The position numbers and the translations under genes are program-made. This document shows, piece after piece, positions 12,500-25,100 of a stretch of 64,000 bases of DNA; positions within the stretch are counted from its first letter, which is position 1; each line of letters starts with the position of its first letter. The stretch comes from Perkinsus chesapeaki (taxonomy: Eukaryota > Perkinsozoa > Perkinsida > Perkinsidae): contig JAAPAO010000012.1 in the NCBI GenBank assembly GCA_013115145.1, positions 478-64,477 on the forward strand. The letters run 5' to 3'. The notes under the pieces are model-generated. The model saw only the letters and a list, made by a program, of their open reading frames with translations, did no database searches and was not told the DNA's origin.

Positions 12500-13359
12500 T
12501 GTACACCATCCAAGGGCCTGCTGACTATAGGCGGCAGCTAGGCGAGCACTAGCCGCTCGCTGGAGGGCTCCACCGCTGCTGTCAAAGTCCTCGGTCCGAG
12601 AGCATACAAACGGAGCACTGTCCTCCGACCTGAATAGGGTCGTATGGGAAAGATATTTTATAGGTTAACTGAGGGCTAGGAGAGTGAGAGCAGTTTGATA
12701 TCCATGAACCGTCTGATTTGAGAGGGAGGTATCCAATACATCATCGAACTGAAAGCAGCACCGAAAGCCACCACCGGGTGGCTAAGGATCGAATCTTCAT
12801 ATGGTAATCAAGAGAGTTGTAACCCCTAGTGACGCCCGCTGTATTACTCTCCACCGAACCTGATCGTCACCAAATCATCCCCGCTGTCGGCTGGTAGACT
12901 GCCGCCGTATAGAACCTACGAAGTGATTTCTAGACCGCATAGAGACCGACTCTCTGAAGTACCACTCGGTTCTCCCCGATGGCTGGGTTAAGCAGACACC
13001 TGTCGGCGTCGGTATATGTTCTAGGCGCGAAGGAGCCTGCTAATGCTGCGGGTAGTATTGCTATTATGTTCATTAATAATAAGAGGCGCCGGCAAAGCAT
13101 CGCCCATCAAAACCAACTTCAAACTGCTGAAGCCATCACGTTCCGATAAGGCGGCCTTACAGTTCTGAAATCGGTTTCGAAATGCTCAGCTCATTCCATA
13201 GTGGTCATCCAATTAACCTTTTCCGAATCTTACCATTATATCTCGAAGACCTCCCACTTACTAAGTTCGCTTTACAGGGATTTTTCTTGCAATTTGCAAG
13301 AAGACCACCGACGCGACGGAATTAGGTCTCGTCTTATTCGTTTTGTAAAGCTTTGGTGA
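12500..13359. other. Intergenic region, no gene seen
   Basis: About 0.86 kb between the head of the MRH gene (minus) and the p25-alpha gene (plus). No open frame longer than about 60 codons looks coding before 13360. It should contain the two divergent promoters and possibly the missing first exon of the MRH gene. Confidence 0.4.
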
Positions 13360-15177
13360 ATGTTCCATTCTCCCCCCGTATTTAACACCCGTATATCCCG
13401 CAAAGTTCGGGTTGATGCTACCGGTGGATCGAGGCCACTGGGAGGCTCCCTCTCCCCTAGTAAAGTCCTCGAAAAGGTCTACGGCCGTTTCGCAGGGCCC
13501 CATGGGATGTCGGGAACTCAATGGGCCAAAATGTGCTATCAGGCAGGTCTGGCTGATGCCCAAGGAGCCCCCTTGGCGTCAGTGGACGCGGATCTAGTCT
13601 TTGTTGATGTAAGATGGGTCGACGGGGGTGCGTCGAACCGGCTTAGGATTTTTCCGTGTTGCCCCTCCGAAGTAGAGCCCTAAAGTCTCCCGGCCTATTA
13701 AATACGTTCCTTACGGCTGAGAAATCGCAAGCATTCTTTTGGTAAATTAGATCGATATTTTTCCTTTCCCTGCCACCATGTGTAGGCGGTTGCGTGAACT
13801 TATTTCGACACTGTGTGGGGCTCGCCCGCGGGCAACCAAAATTACGCGACAAAATTTAAATCCAGCAAGCCGAGGAAGGAACTGTTTTTGATACTTGATG
13901 AAGTAGAGCCACGGGATCGGGCTATATGATTTCAGGGCGCCTGAATGCAGGGGGGAGCGCTACTGGCGCACACTGTCCTGGAGTGTTCCTGCTTGGAGGC
14001 CGCTGCAATTCAGGTTCAGAGGAGAGAGCTCAGTGTTAAGGGCGGCAAACTGCCTTACGAAGTCTTCGCTCAACAGGCCATACCTTCTCTGGCTCAAAAA
14101 GCCGGCCTGACTGTACATAAAATAATAGAGCGGCTCGATGCCCTACCGGATACTCTGGCAGCATCAACACGATCGAGCATCACAGCCAGTCGGATGGAGG
14201 AAAGGTAGGAACTTCAGATTCTTCTGTCGAGTGTCAGCCCATTGCTCAGTCTGATGGAGCGAAGGATGTCCGGACCGGAGCGGTTGTACTATCGGCACCT
14301 GGAAAGGCGGTCATCCAATGGCACCGAAAGAAAGAGCTTCAGGCGGAGGTCGCCTGTGGCCACTTTGAGGTCCCAGCCGAGCTCTGGATCTATAGACCTA
14401 TCGCAAATTTGTGATAGAACTGATGCGGACGTTAGGGGCACGAAGAAACAGCAGAAGCAATACGCCGGGGGGATGACCACCCACGCGGCGCGAGTGTCAG
14501 ATAGGCTGTCGCAGTCCACGAGGAGCCTGAGGTCGCTCGATCGGCAAATGAGCTCGACGTCGGTGGCTAGCTTCCAGAGCGAGGGGGATCTGGTCGGGCC
14601 GGAAAGATTCTTTTACGATAAGAAAACGTATACCGGCACGGCTCGGCGGAGCATCGGCAGCGTGAAGAGATATAACTCCGTGGGAGTGCTGGCGAAACGA
14701 AATTCACTGGACGGTATCGCGGAGGCTACCGACGAGGAGGAGCTGCGGGCGATGTTGACCGGTAGAGACAAGCCTCAATTGAGCCCTAATAAGGCAGGCA
14801 ACGGCAGGCCACCGCAGAGAGCCATGCTGTCTAACGCTTCGTCTGTGACTGTGCTACCACCCGCCACTAGGATGGAGCCACCGACACAGCCGGGACGAAT
14901 AATCATGGCTGCGCCGTCGAGGGCTACCTTAGTCGCGCCCACTCCTTTCGTTCCCTATTCTGTCCCAACTCAGCCCTCCTATGGTTCCTTCACGCCATTC
15001 CAGCCCACCCTCCCCTTCGGTCAACCTATGCCTGTACTCCAGCAGCAGCGTCGCCTATCTGGCAGCTACTCGGCAGCAGCTCCTCTACATTTCGCTCCGC
15101 CTTCTGGGCTCGCCTCGGGCATGCCCATGTTCGCCCTATCGTCACCGTTAGGGTTCCAGCCTCCCTCTCGAGTGTGA
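13360..15177 (+). CDS. p25-alpha/TPPP-family protein with long basic Ser-rich tail
   Basis: Tubulin-polymerisation-promoting (p25-alpha) family, expected to bind microtubules; such proteins are linked to flagella or the apical cytoskeleton in protists. The first exon has the helix pattern KVLEKVYGRFAGPHGMSGTQ, WAKMCYQAGL and DADLVFVDV; the second has KGGKLPYEVFAQQAIPSLAQ. A second intron of 45 nt (14205-14249) joins in frame to the long last exon. That exon carries two related motifs, GPERLYYRHLERRSSNGTER and GPERFFYDKKTYTGTARRS, the second resembling the C-terminal TGT element of TPPP proteins, then a Pro/Gln/Ser-rich low-complexity end. The first intron is unusually long for this window (about 0.38-0.43 kb) and its donor is ambiguous (13609 or about 13655). 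Confidence 0.8.
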
Positions 15178-15567
15178 TGTTACTTGATCAGTGCGGTAGT
15201 ACCATTAGCTGTGAAATACCATGCCCCTGTGGTGCATCTTGCTGCTGTTATAATCAACTTCATCTTGAGTTGTCAGAATAGTGCCGCCACGGGTGCTGGG
15301 GTGCCTCTTTACTCTTTTAATCGCCCAGCGATATCGACTCCGTGGCTCGGTCTTCCGAGCCAGATTACAATCTCAGAATAGCTTTGCCGGCTCTTCAGAG
15401 GTCAGGAAGCTTCCGTCGGTGGTGCCCCTTGCAAACGTGGCCGGAATTTTTTTTCGAAAATTTTACATTTTTATCGTAGTGTTCTACTGTAGGGTATATC
15501 GGACCTACTTTTTGCCCGTATTGCCGTATTGTAGCTGCTGCCCCTTGCCGACATGGACTAACAAGTG
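15178..15567. other. Short intergenic region
   Basis: About 390 bp between two plus-strand genes, T-rich near 15440-15480. No open frame here looks coding. Presumably holds the 3' UTR of the p25-alpha gene and the promoter of the next gene. Confidence 0.4.
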
Positions 15568-17540
15568 ATGGACTCAACCCTTCTGGCCGCCTCTTTGGTG
15601 TCTATCATCTCTACCGCTGCAGCTCAGAGCACCCTAAACGACTGTATAGCAGACGGCTGCCCTCTGGCCACAGCTGCTGCCGTTCAGTGCATCACAGCCG
15701 GCGATATCGCCTTGCCGTCCTGCCAGTCTGCGGTGTGCGGCGGTCAAGCGGTCTCCGATTTCAACCTCCTCTGCGCTACTTTCGTTCCGAGCTGCTCCGA
15801 TGTCTACTCCAACACCTACGCGGCTGAGTTCAGTTCTGTAGCAGCCGCGTGCTCGACCACTACCACATCAGTGCCCGCCACCATCGGCCCTACCAGCAGC
15901 GCATCTCCCTTGGCCAGCTGTCAAAGCGCTGGGTGCCCAGCTGATGTCGTCAGTGCTGTTGTGTGTGGTGCACGGGGAGAGGTGTACTCTGACAGCTGCC
16001 GGTCTACTATCTGTGCAAATGGTGTCTGGAGTCGGTTCCTGAACGAATGTGTTTATCAGCTCACTGCCTGCAATACCGACTATACCGTCACGTATCGCCT
16101 GGAAATGGCGGACGTCGAAGCCGTCTGCGCACTTTCCGCCCGGCCGGTGACGACCTCCACAACGACGACCCAGCCGAGGGATGTGGTGCCACCGCAGCTC
16201 GTCTCAGTGTCACCCCTTCCTGGCTCGGTGGTGACGCAACGGTCAACGCTCGTCGTAGAGTTCCAGGAGGATGTCCGGAAGGGCCCGAGGAGCATTCTGC
16301 TAGTGAGGACAGCCCCGAGTGACCAAGTCGAACTGGGCGAGGGTAGCTGGCTCCGCTTTTCTGGGCGCTATCTGTACATTACACCACCTGAATTCGGGAG
16401 GCTGGCAGAGGGAAATGACTGCTTCTCTGTGCAGATCGAGTTCGGGTCCGTGCTGGACGTGGCCGGCAATCCCTTTGGCGGCTTTGCGAGCCTCGACTTC
16501 TGGGGCCTTTGTGTTGTCGATCGTGACGGGCCTCGAGTGAAAAACGTTGAAGAGGAAGTCCTTGGTGAAGACAGCATAGGTGTTGTCATTGAGTTCGACG
16601 AGACCATTGTGGCAGCGATGACCTTGGTCGTGACACTCACTGCGCAGAGCGACGCCCGGCAGAGGTCGATACCTGCCGAAATCGGTGCTGACCAGAGCTC
16701 GCTAGTTGTCACTCTTGACGGCTTGCTTCTTGGCGAACGGTATCGCATTGATGTGCCCGACAGGCTCGTGCAAGATTCCCTGGGGAATGCCTTTTCCCGC
16801 GCGTCGTTTAATGGATACTCGCTCCAGCTGCCAGCGCCCACCACCACCCCTGTCGTCCCAACGTCTATCATCGACCCGCCAGAACCGCCTAATCCCGTCG
16901 GGATTATTCTCTGTGTTCTGGCCGGTCTGTTGGTGGCCCTAGGCGCTGGATTCTGGTGGTGGCGGTCCAAGCAGCGACAAGCCTACATAGCGCCCGCTAC
17001 TACTGAGAGTGGCGAGGCTGCTGGAGCGGCTAAAGTGAACAGAAAGTGGGAGGCCAGTGCTGTGAAGGCTGGTGGAGGAGTTGGGTTCGCCAAGGGAGCT
17101 CACTTGAGGGCGGAAGACTCTAAGAGGCCCAAGTCAGCGCCGCCGCCGATTTCTGGTAGGGTTCCCTTGCGCTGGTGGGGCGGAGGTCACATGCTGCAGG
17201 TTCGGAAACGATCGACAAGAAGAAGGTGAAGGACGAGGCGACGGACATGAGCGCCATGGAGGAGCGGCGAGCCAGAGAGATAGCGTCGGAGCTGCTGAAG
17301 GAGCTGGAGAGCATCGCTGATGAGGACGGTGGTGAGAGAAAGAAGGCACACAAGAAGATGTGCTTCACATGGTAAGCTACGCGATGGTTCCTTGGTACTC
17401 GTAGTCTTCGCAGGCACCCTGATAAAAATCCCGAGGACCTGTCGGTGGCGACGGAGGTATTCCAGTGGCTTCAACGCCAGAAGGAGTGGTTCCTTGAGGG
17501 CAGCGATCAGCCGTCTCCTCGGCCGCCTAGTGAGATCTGA
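15568..17540 (+). CDS. Type I membrane protein: Cys-rich and Ig-like ectodomain, TM, cytosolic J-domain
   Basis: The ATG at 15568 begins a clear signal peptide (MDSTLLAASLVSIISTAAAQ). Two Cys-rich repeats follow (about residues 27-110 and 117-190), each with a C-x3-C opening and a C-x10-16-C close, then a Thr-rich linker and an Ig-like beta domain of the SbsA/Big type (PPQLVSVSPLPGSV ... VVEFQEDV, then a second strand set). One membrane helix (VGIILCVLAGLLVALGAGFW) precedes a basic tail. Two short introns (17156-17199, 44 nt; 17372-17413, 42 nt) join in frame to a C-terminal J-domain-like helix pair: EERRAREIASELLKELESIA, then KKMCFTWHPDKNPEDLS and EVFQWLQRQKEWFL. The HPD tripeptide needed to stimulate Hsp70 is present. 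The helix-I region is less typical, so it is called J-domain-like. Expected at the surface or endomembranes with the J-domain in the cytosol. Confidence 0.8.
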
Positions 17541-17719
17541 CTGTCGCCGGGGAGGAGCCCATCAGTATCAGAGTAACATTTTGTGCACCGGTGACACTTT
17601 CATGCATGCCGCATGTAGCCTTCGGAAGGTTGTTCGACTTTACCACTAAATCTGCGTTGAATTCAAGCAAGTCTCAATCAAGAGGAGCTCTCTCAGCTGC
17701 CTCCGCGTTCCGGCTCTGC

Positions 17720-18099
17720 ATGCACCAGCATCAGCATCAGCAGCAGCCATCTGGCAGGTCCAACTACTCTCGTGGTGCCACGCCTGGTGGTGGAGGCCGC
17801 CGTGGTGGCGGTGGAAAAGGCCAGCAGCGCCCCTACAACGGACATTACCAGCGTCCTGTGCTCCCTATCCCTCAAGTAGAGCCCTGTGGCACCTTCGCTC
17901 ACTCCTTCGCTCTCCGTTCCAGGCCGGCACCTACTCGGACGGTTTCTTGAAGCCCTCCTCTGCAGCAGATGGCCTGCTGCCTTCCCCAGCTGGCCCACCG
18001 CCGCCAGCGCAGCAGCGTACACCTCACAAGAAGACTCTGCCTCCACCGACGTGTTTGTTAACGCCCGAGGAGCAGGCCATGTGGGCCAGTGCACCGTAG
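17720..18099 (+). CDS. Small RG-rich protein
   Basis: Two exons joined across a 47-nt intron that ends in ctctccgttccag at about 17919. The N terminus is His/Gln-rich (MHQHQHQQQPSGRSNYSRG), followed by a Gly/Arg box (GGGGRRGGGGKGQQRPYNG) typical of RNA-binding RGG segments, then a Pro-rich part ending TPEEQAMWASAP. No folded domain was recognised. An RNA-associated role is inferred only from composition. Upstream exons cannot be excluded because the frame is open before the chosen ATG. Confidence 0.5.
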
Positions 18100-18747
18100 G
18101 CTAGGTCCGGTCAGCTCTCTCCTCACCGACAACGACTCTATTAGTTCACCACTACTCGACCAATGATACGACTTATCATCGTATAGCAATTTCGTATATT
18201 GCTTCATCGTAAACACCATCGAAGATCTCCAACTGCACTCAATGCTGTCGCACAGACCCTGCCGCTGATGAGTCCACTCGGCCGCGGAGATTCACTGACA
18301 AAATGTCACCACTCCGCATCGCCCCTCCCTTCGCTAGTGATGGCCTTCGTAGTTTATGGGCGGGAAATTGCCAAGTGATCTTGAATGTGAATAATATGGT
18401 GCTTAGAGCTGATGGTCCGGCTTTAGCTGGACCCCTAGGTGCCATTGGTTCAATGACACTTATTTATATAAAAATATGTATAATCTCACTGGCATTGAAA
18501 TTATAGATGTCGTTATACTAGTTGATAGTATTAATTATTAGTAAATATATTGGTTAATGTGTATGTTACTATGTCTATATGTCATAGTATATATTATACA
18601 TGTATAATGCAACGATATCGCCGTCGTTGTTAGATACGCCTGCCCGGCTTGCCGAAGCCCCTTTATGAAGTGGTCTCAGTGCGACACTCACATCCTTTCA
18701 TCACCCACGTGCCAGGCTGGGCTCGCCAACGAAGATCTGAAAGGGTG
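18100..18747. other. AT-rich intergenic region
   Basis: No supported gene. 18450-18640 is strikingly AT-rich for this window, with many TATA/ATAT steps, and may hold the end of one transcript and the promoter of the RING gene. The first exon of the RING gene may begin slightly before 18748. Confidence 0.4.
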
Positions 18748-20000
18748 ATGACCAATTGCCGTTTCCTTCGAGGCGACACTGTTGTGACTAGGCAGTGCGA
18801 GGCCTTCGCAGCCGCCCATGCAGGATCCCTCCGGCCCCCACCAGCTCCACCTGTACCGAGGCCTCCTCGGAAGGGGTCGGCCTCGGGAAGGAGCGCTACA
18901 GGGAGGGGGAGAGAGGGCAGACAGAGAGTCGAAACCGAAAGGGAAATCCAGGTAGGTGATCTGGTCCGATGCATGTTGGGAAGTATATAGTACAATATAC
19001 AGGTGAAATAGAAAATGCATACTCTTATTATTCAAAGAACATCTGTGCTCCGTTTCTCAACAGTGGTGGGAGTTGGGACGCGGCTTCGCCCGTCAGCTCT
19101 TTGGTCACAGGAGCGACATTGTTATCCGACAAAGATATTTTCGTGAGAACTCGATGATGTACTGTGGCGAGCCTAAAATATGAGCCTTATTATGCCAGGG
19201 ACTCCCTGGAAACGGATGGACTATACCTACCCACATGCACCCTTCTTATTCAGGCTATTAAGGATGAGTACGAGAAAGCTATCTTTGGCGGCCGTCGTGG
19301 TTCCATGTCTACCGTCAACGGGCTCACCCCGAGCAGCGCCGCCACTGCATTCAGTGCTGATACTGTCACAGCAGCCCCCACCCGTGACCATCATGCAGCC
19401 AGCGGTGCCTCGGGACCGATGGACTACCACGATCTGATGGGTGGCGCGGACTATGCGTCCTCCGGGTAGGCCGAGCTCTTGTGGGCCCGTGGGACTTCCG
19501 AAGAGCCTCAGGTTCGGGCGGGTGTGTCTGATCTGTCAGATGGGGGAGTCCAGCTGCGCCCTGGCTCCATGCGGTCACATGCTTGCCTGCTACAGTTGTA
19601 GATGCCGCCGTGTCCTTGCCTGGCTGATCTCCTCCTGTCAGGCACCTTGGCCTTGCAGCTGAGGGATTGTCCCTGCTGCGGAGCTCACATACACCAATTG
19701 ATTCAAGTCTGCCCGGTTGACATCAGGCAAGGCGTTTCATCGACCGCTGTGAAGAGGGTCGGCGTCAGGCACTACCACCTGAACATATTTAACGGGAACG
19801 GCCTACAAATGAACACCGCTGGAGGGGCGGTTACTATCCCTCGATCCCAAGTCGGTAGCGCTTCACCGGCCTGCCCGACCTTTGACTTTAGGATTTCACA
19901 CCAACTGCCGCGGCTAGCTCAGCCGGCGGGTGGATGCCGAACACATAGATGCTCTTTTCTGATTTCGCTAACGGGGATTTCAGATGCAGTCTTTAATTAA
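18748..20000 (+). CDS. C-terminal-type RING finger protein, probable E3 ubiquitin ligase
   Basis: Exons in order: a basic Pro/Arg-rich N terminus (from ATG 18748), an exon starting WWELGRGFARQLFGHRSDIV after a 110-nt intron (18953-19062), then LYLPTCTLLIQAIKDEYEKA, and finally a RING finger split by a short intron: VCLICQMGESSCALAPCGHM, LACYSC and, after the intron, LRDCPCCGAHIHQLIQV. The Cys/His spacing fits a C3HC4-type RING with the CPCC pair at the end, as in RING domains that recruit E2 enzymes. The tail after the RING is not conserved-looking, and the stop near 20000 could be off if another intron exists. Substrate unknown. Confidence 0.7.
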
Positions 20001-20465
20001 TAACCAGCTGTTGTTTCATCACCGTAGTAGCAGTCTAGTGAAGTGACATTGGTTCCTTTTGGGAGCTATCTCTGTTTCGGAAGCACCGCCAGGCTGATGC
20101 TCCTTTAGTGTCCATTACCGTTGTCGTTTCGAAGCTGTACCATTCTCCTCTTAAACGAAGCTGCTATCATCGATATTACTTTTATATATTGTTTTCTCCT
20201 ATTTTGTGTTTCGCTGCTAAAACGTTCGTGTCCCGCGGTCGGGGCCCGACAGAGGCACTCCCCAGGGTGCCCTCACAACATGATCTGTCGTGCTGCACAG
20301 CATGGTCCTGAGGCTCGTTCTGTGGCTCAATAAGGTGTTGAGTTGAGTACCCGTTTCTGCAATCACTATTCACGGCGTAGTGAGTGGTTCGTTCGGGTAG
20401 CTGTGGGTCTGCAATAACGAGTCCTCCTCGAGCACCCACTTCAAGTAGTCCGCTTGCTTCACCCG
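20001..20465. other. Intergenic region, nothing recognised
   Basis: About 465 bp with no supported coding frame on either strand and no repeat or RNA gene seen. Confidence 0.35.
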
Positions 20466-21942
20466 ATGGACTCAGCCCTCCAATACGACCTGGAGGGGGT
20501 TGTCTCGGATGTGATTTGCGAAGACTCAGATGATGGAAGTGCCGCTGAATTCGAGGCCCAGCTGGAGAATGCAGTCGCTAGTGATCGCCGAGGTCCCAGC
20601 CGCAGCCACTGACCTGGTCAACTCAGGTCGCGAGCGTATACAGCGAAGAAATCGCGCAAGAGGGCGACCCTCGACCGCAGGCTTGAGCGGAGGGGCGAGC
20701 AGCTGGAGCGGTGGCAGCCGGTAACTTGCCTCCCGGAGGCTGCTTTTGTTGATCGATTTTTCTCAGCCCCACCACTGCGGCCGTCTGTGCTGACAGCCCA
20801 CAAAAACAACAACGGCAATCTCATGGCACTACCACGCATGGTGGTACGAGAGCTAGCCGATCAGCCAGCGCGAAGGCGTTTGAGGATGTTCTTGGCTACT
20901 ATGTAAGTCTTGTAGGGCAGGTGGGTGACTAGTAGAAGTGATAGTAACGGAGGGTATGAATGGACCGCTAGGAGGAAGATATGAAAGGGGTATCCAATGG
21001 AGGTGTTATCTTTCGATCTCTCAACTGAAGGCGTATCTTTCTATCGCCTTCGTCTATGTTGTAATAGCTGCATCCTCCGACAGCATAAACTAATACCTCT
21101 CTGAACTGCAGTAAATTTCTCTCCAAGAGGTTTACTCGCCCACTGTGAGCAGAGGGGCACAATCCCTCCAGGCTAGGCCTTGAGTGTCATGGAAGCGCTT
21201 GAATTTATTGCTTCCTGTAGAACTCTGCAAAGCGGCGCTCACGGGATCTAGGACGGTCGGGTCCTCCGGGTCTCATACGATCTCGTCCAGCCAGCGCGGT
21301 CTGCCTGAGAGGTGGGTGATGCACCGTCGAGCAGCTTGCCAATTTCCATCCTATGTAGCTGGCTCGGCCAAGAGCCTTCGCCGGCCAGTGAGCGCATCTT
21401 CGAGAGTGCATGGTGGAGTCAACTCGCGCAGTGTCTCGGCCGTAAACAGCGTGACTAGGTTGGTTGACGGGAGCGCAGAGATGGCCGGAAGTGCAACGAG
21501 AGCACCTCCTCAGCAATCGCGCAGGTTGAATGGCCCCGTGGCCTCTTGTGTACCACTCTCCTTGCCGTAGACCTAAGTCAGCTGTGGAACACATGAAAAT
21601 GCACGACAGAAAACACCGGCAAAGTGAAGAGAAGCTGTCCGCGCTTGTAGGCATGTGACGTGCTGGCCTGACGGGGCTCACTGTTGGGACGGTTTAGATA
21701 GAGCAAGCTAGCCACGAAGAAGAATTCGCTCTACTGCGGAAGATGGCTGAGCTGAATCGAGCAGTGGAGGCTGATAGGCAGGCGGGCGATGCGATCGTGT
21801 ACAAAATGCTGAACGGCAATAAGAAGGTCCGGCGCGAGAGTTTCGGAAATGGAGGGTCACTTTGCAGGAGGAGAAGATTGGCTGCTTCGTCGGCGCCGAA
21901 CTTGTCGGCAAAATTTCAGAGGATGCATTCAAACGGAAGTAA
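20466..21942 (+). CDS. Uncharacterised basic coiled-coil protein
   Basis: Joined with moderate certainty. First exon: MDSALQYDLEGVVSDVICED, acidic. A later basic helical exon reads KKSRKRATLDRRLERRGEQL and ends RRRLRMFLATM before a GTAAGT donor at about 20903. A Ser/Arg-rich exon near 21200-21550 follows, then a well-supported coiled coil: SAVEHMKMHDRKHRQSEEKL, IEQASHEEEFALLRKMAELN and, across a 41-nt intron, EEKIGCFVGAELVGKISED, stopping at 21942. The join between the first two exons and the 0.3-kb gap near 20.9-21.2 kb are unresolved, so this could be two genes. No family recognised. Confidence 0.5.
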
Positions 21943-22163
21943 CCTAGCTGAGCAAACGCCACCCAAGCGACCTCGGAAATATCTTTGTGGAGCTAGTTGC
22001 CGGGTACCCAAGTACTTAGCCCAGGGACTATCCCCGGGGGTTCCAAGACCAGATGCGACGGAATCATTTGTTGTCATCGTATATAATAACTTTATTGTCG
22101 CTCTGAAACCCATCTTACTCGTTTATTTTGGAAGTCGGAACGCGCTGTAGATACAAGCACATT

Positions 22164-25100
22164 ATGAGGTCACGAGATGGCAGTGGGCCACCGCCGCCAG
22201 CAGCATCAGCAACAAGTAGTGGAGCCGGTGGTGAGATTTAGTAGGGGAAATTGGTATAACGCTGGAAGGCTTCAGGGCACAAGCAGAGCGTCTTGCGCTC
22301 ACAAACGTCACCCGAAGAGCAGAAGCGACGTCAAAGCGAGATCCGGCGGGTCTTGGCTCATACCATGCGGTTGACTGGGAAGTTGCGTGAGCAGCTTGAC
22401 GTGAGTTTGGGAATCTTCGAGGCTGCTATCAGCGCTGCTTTGATACTTAACCTCGGAGGATTTATCGACTCGAAAATGGTGGGCAAACTTTGGATCAATT
22501 CCGCAATTGAAGGGACAAGCTGATCCGTCGCTCTGGTGGGAAAGTGACATTAAAAGCTTTCTCGTATGCAAAAACCTCACCGTCGCGATCCTACCGAGAT
22601 GTCTACCTTGGTTAGCTATGGTGTTAGATAGTATCTGAGGCCAACCAGCAGACCGGCAGGAAGCGGTCGGGCTCGAGATCAGACATGGTTGGCTTTGCAC
22701 CCTTTGTTGTCGAATAAGGCCGCTTCGTCCCTTCCACCCTAAGCCGAGTTCCTGACCGTGATGTGAGGCCTTTTGGGACTTGCGCTGCCATGGGACTGAC
22801 CTCATCCTCGCTCTATGCCATCCAGCGCCTTCTGCACACCTCATCAGCGATTCCCGCTGCAATCACCGGTTGGAGCCAAACTCGGGTTTTGAAGTTCGTC
22901 AGAGCGGTAAAGAACCCGACCAATGGAAGTTTTCACGCCACCAAGTGGGAAGTGAGTGTGGATGGTTCTACACTGGGATGACCGGGTGTCCGGTGTAGTT
23001 GCTGGAAGTTCTCGGCACTGACAACTTGGTGGCGGGTGAGCAAATGTTTTCACTTGTGAAGGGCTCTGATGAAGACCTAACTGTGTCTATGCTCGAGCTC
23101 GCTTCCCTTTGCATTCTGGCCAACCGGAACATAAGCGAAATGTCCAAGTAGGAGCTATACGGTGATGTATTTCGGTGACGAGTAGAGACAGGTTGAGATT
23201 TTTGCTGGACCTCTTCGATTGGGATTCTGACCAGAAATTCACCGAAGTTCATCTGGTACAAACCTCAGCCAGTCGCTCCTCCGAGTAACGCCAGCCGTCA
23301 GGTTATGGTCGCTCAAACGGTCCTCTCCGCGCTAACGAAGAGCATCCAAGCAACTGTCCAAGCTGTTGGCGGACACCCCAAGGTCGGGGTCACCTGGCTT
23401 GAAGCTGGGTAATGTCATTGAGCAGGTCTCACCTGTGGAGATGGCGAACTTCGGTCGACTCCAAGACACCTGTCGACGGCTTTTCAGCGATAATATCGGG
23501 AAGTCCCCGGGAGTGCTCACACGCGAGGAGCTTATCGCGTACATGATGGATCCCTCCGGCAGCCTGCACTGTGTAGGTGGCCCTCCCTGAAGTTGAAGAC
23601 GAATTACTTTGCCTGGCAAGGTTGTCAGAATGCTGTCAGCTCCGAGTGGAAGTGAAGAGGATGTTTCAGAGCCAGACGACAAAGCCTGCCAGGAAGAGGG
23701 TCATGAACTCGATGTTTCGAAAACGAGCTCTGAGTTCGTAGACAATAACGAGTCAGCAGCTATCTGGGGGGTGGGCACAGGATACTCCCTTCAGAAAGGA
23801 GTGTCAGTGTTGGCTGCAGACACCAGAGACAGAGGCCTCAAGGAAAGTTAGCTTCTTTGGGAAGTGGCTGATAAGGAAAAAGAACGAAGTAGAGGCTGCG
23901 GGACGGTATCGCCAACCTCGTGTTGGGAGTTCCTACTGTATTGATCAGACATGGCAGAACACCGAGGACGAGCCGCGGCGGCGAGACCATCGTAAAGCAG
24001 TGGCTCCGATATTGTTTGGACTCTGTCGGTTCTGCCTCGTCATCTTCGATAGCGTCCCATGGCATTTTCCAGAGCCCTGCTTCGACTTCCTTAGCTGCTC
24101 TACGAGTGAGTCTCCAGTGGCTCGCACTTAGGGGGGCCGGTGCACTCAGGTGCGACTCCACCTTGCATGGCTTTCTTGTTCTGCCCGAGTGTCCTCTTTG
24201 AGAAGCTTCAGGGCTAAGCACATTCTTGGCGCTGGCAACATTTGCCTTCCAGGAAGCATGTTGGTAGAGCTCTCACATCGCAGTTCCCTCCACCATCATC
24301 TCCAGACGTGCATAGGAGAACTTCGGTTCGTCGAGGCAAAACTAGCAGCCGCAAGTACCGATGAAATCCCTGCCTCGATCCTCGAGGAGGCTCTGGACGC
24401 TTGCTTAAGGGTGAGTCGCCGCGGTGCGCGGGGATGGCTCAGTGGTTCACTGTGATGATCTCAGTGAATGACTTCTGTAGGAAGCGACGGATCTATGGCG
24501 ACACCTGGCGAAGAGCTGTCGTGAGGTACCGAAAGGAACACAAAATATGTCCCTTTTCTTGGACGGGGTCGTTGAAGGTTGCAAAGTAGGCGTCGATAGT
24601 ACCGAAATTTCTTCACGTGCCTTGTAGGCTATAATTGCGGGGTCATCAAGTAGTTGTATCGAGAACTCTACGGTAGCGAGATGCTACGGACTCTAGCAGC
24701 CCAGCGCTCCAGGTCGAGGAGGTATCTCGCTTGATACTTGACAAGGCCGTGCTTCGTAATGCTGCTATCAAAATGGAGCTCAAGCAGCCGGTTGGTGCAT
24801 GGCGAAGTCCCGGTGCTGATACTGAAGGAAAAGCTCATGGCCTGGAGCTTGCTATTACTAGGCTCGGCGCCCTATTAGGTCGCATGACTAGCACCACGAC
24901 TGTGAAGGAAGCCAAAAAGTGAGGGTCTAGTTGGGAGGCGGGGGCCTGGTCAGCCATATTTTATTCCTGGACTTACTGGCGTGTCCTCATCAAACTCGCG
25001 CTACACAATAAGCTTTGAATCATTTCTGGTGAATAACCATTTCACATTTCCTTGCGCTGTTTCTAATACGTAGCAGGGATGCGTGGAGTCGATAGATTCC

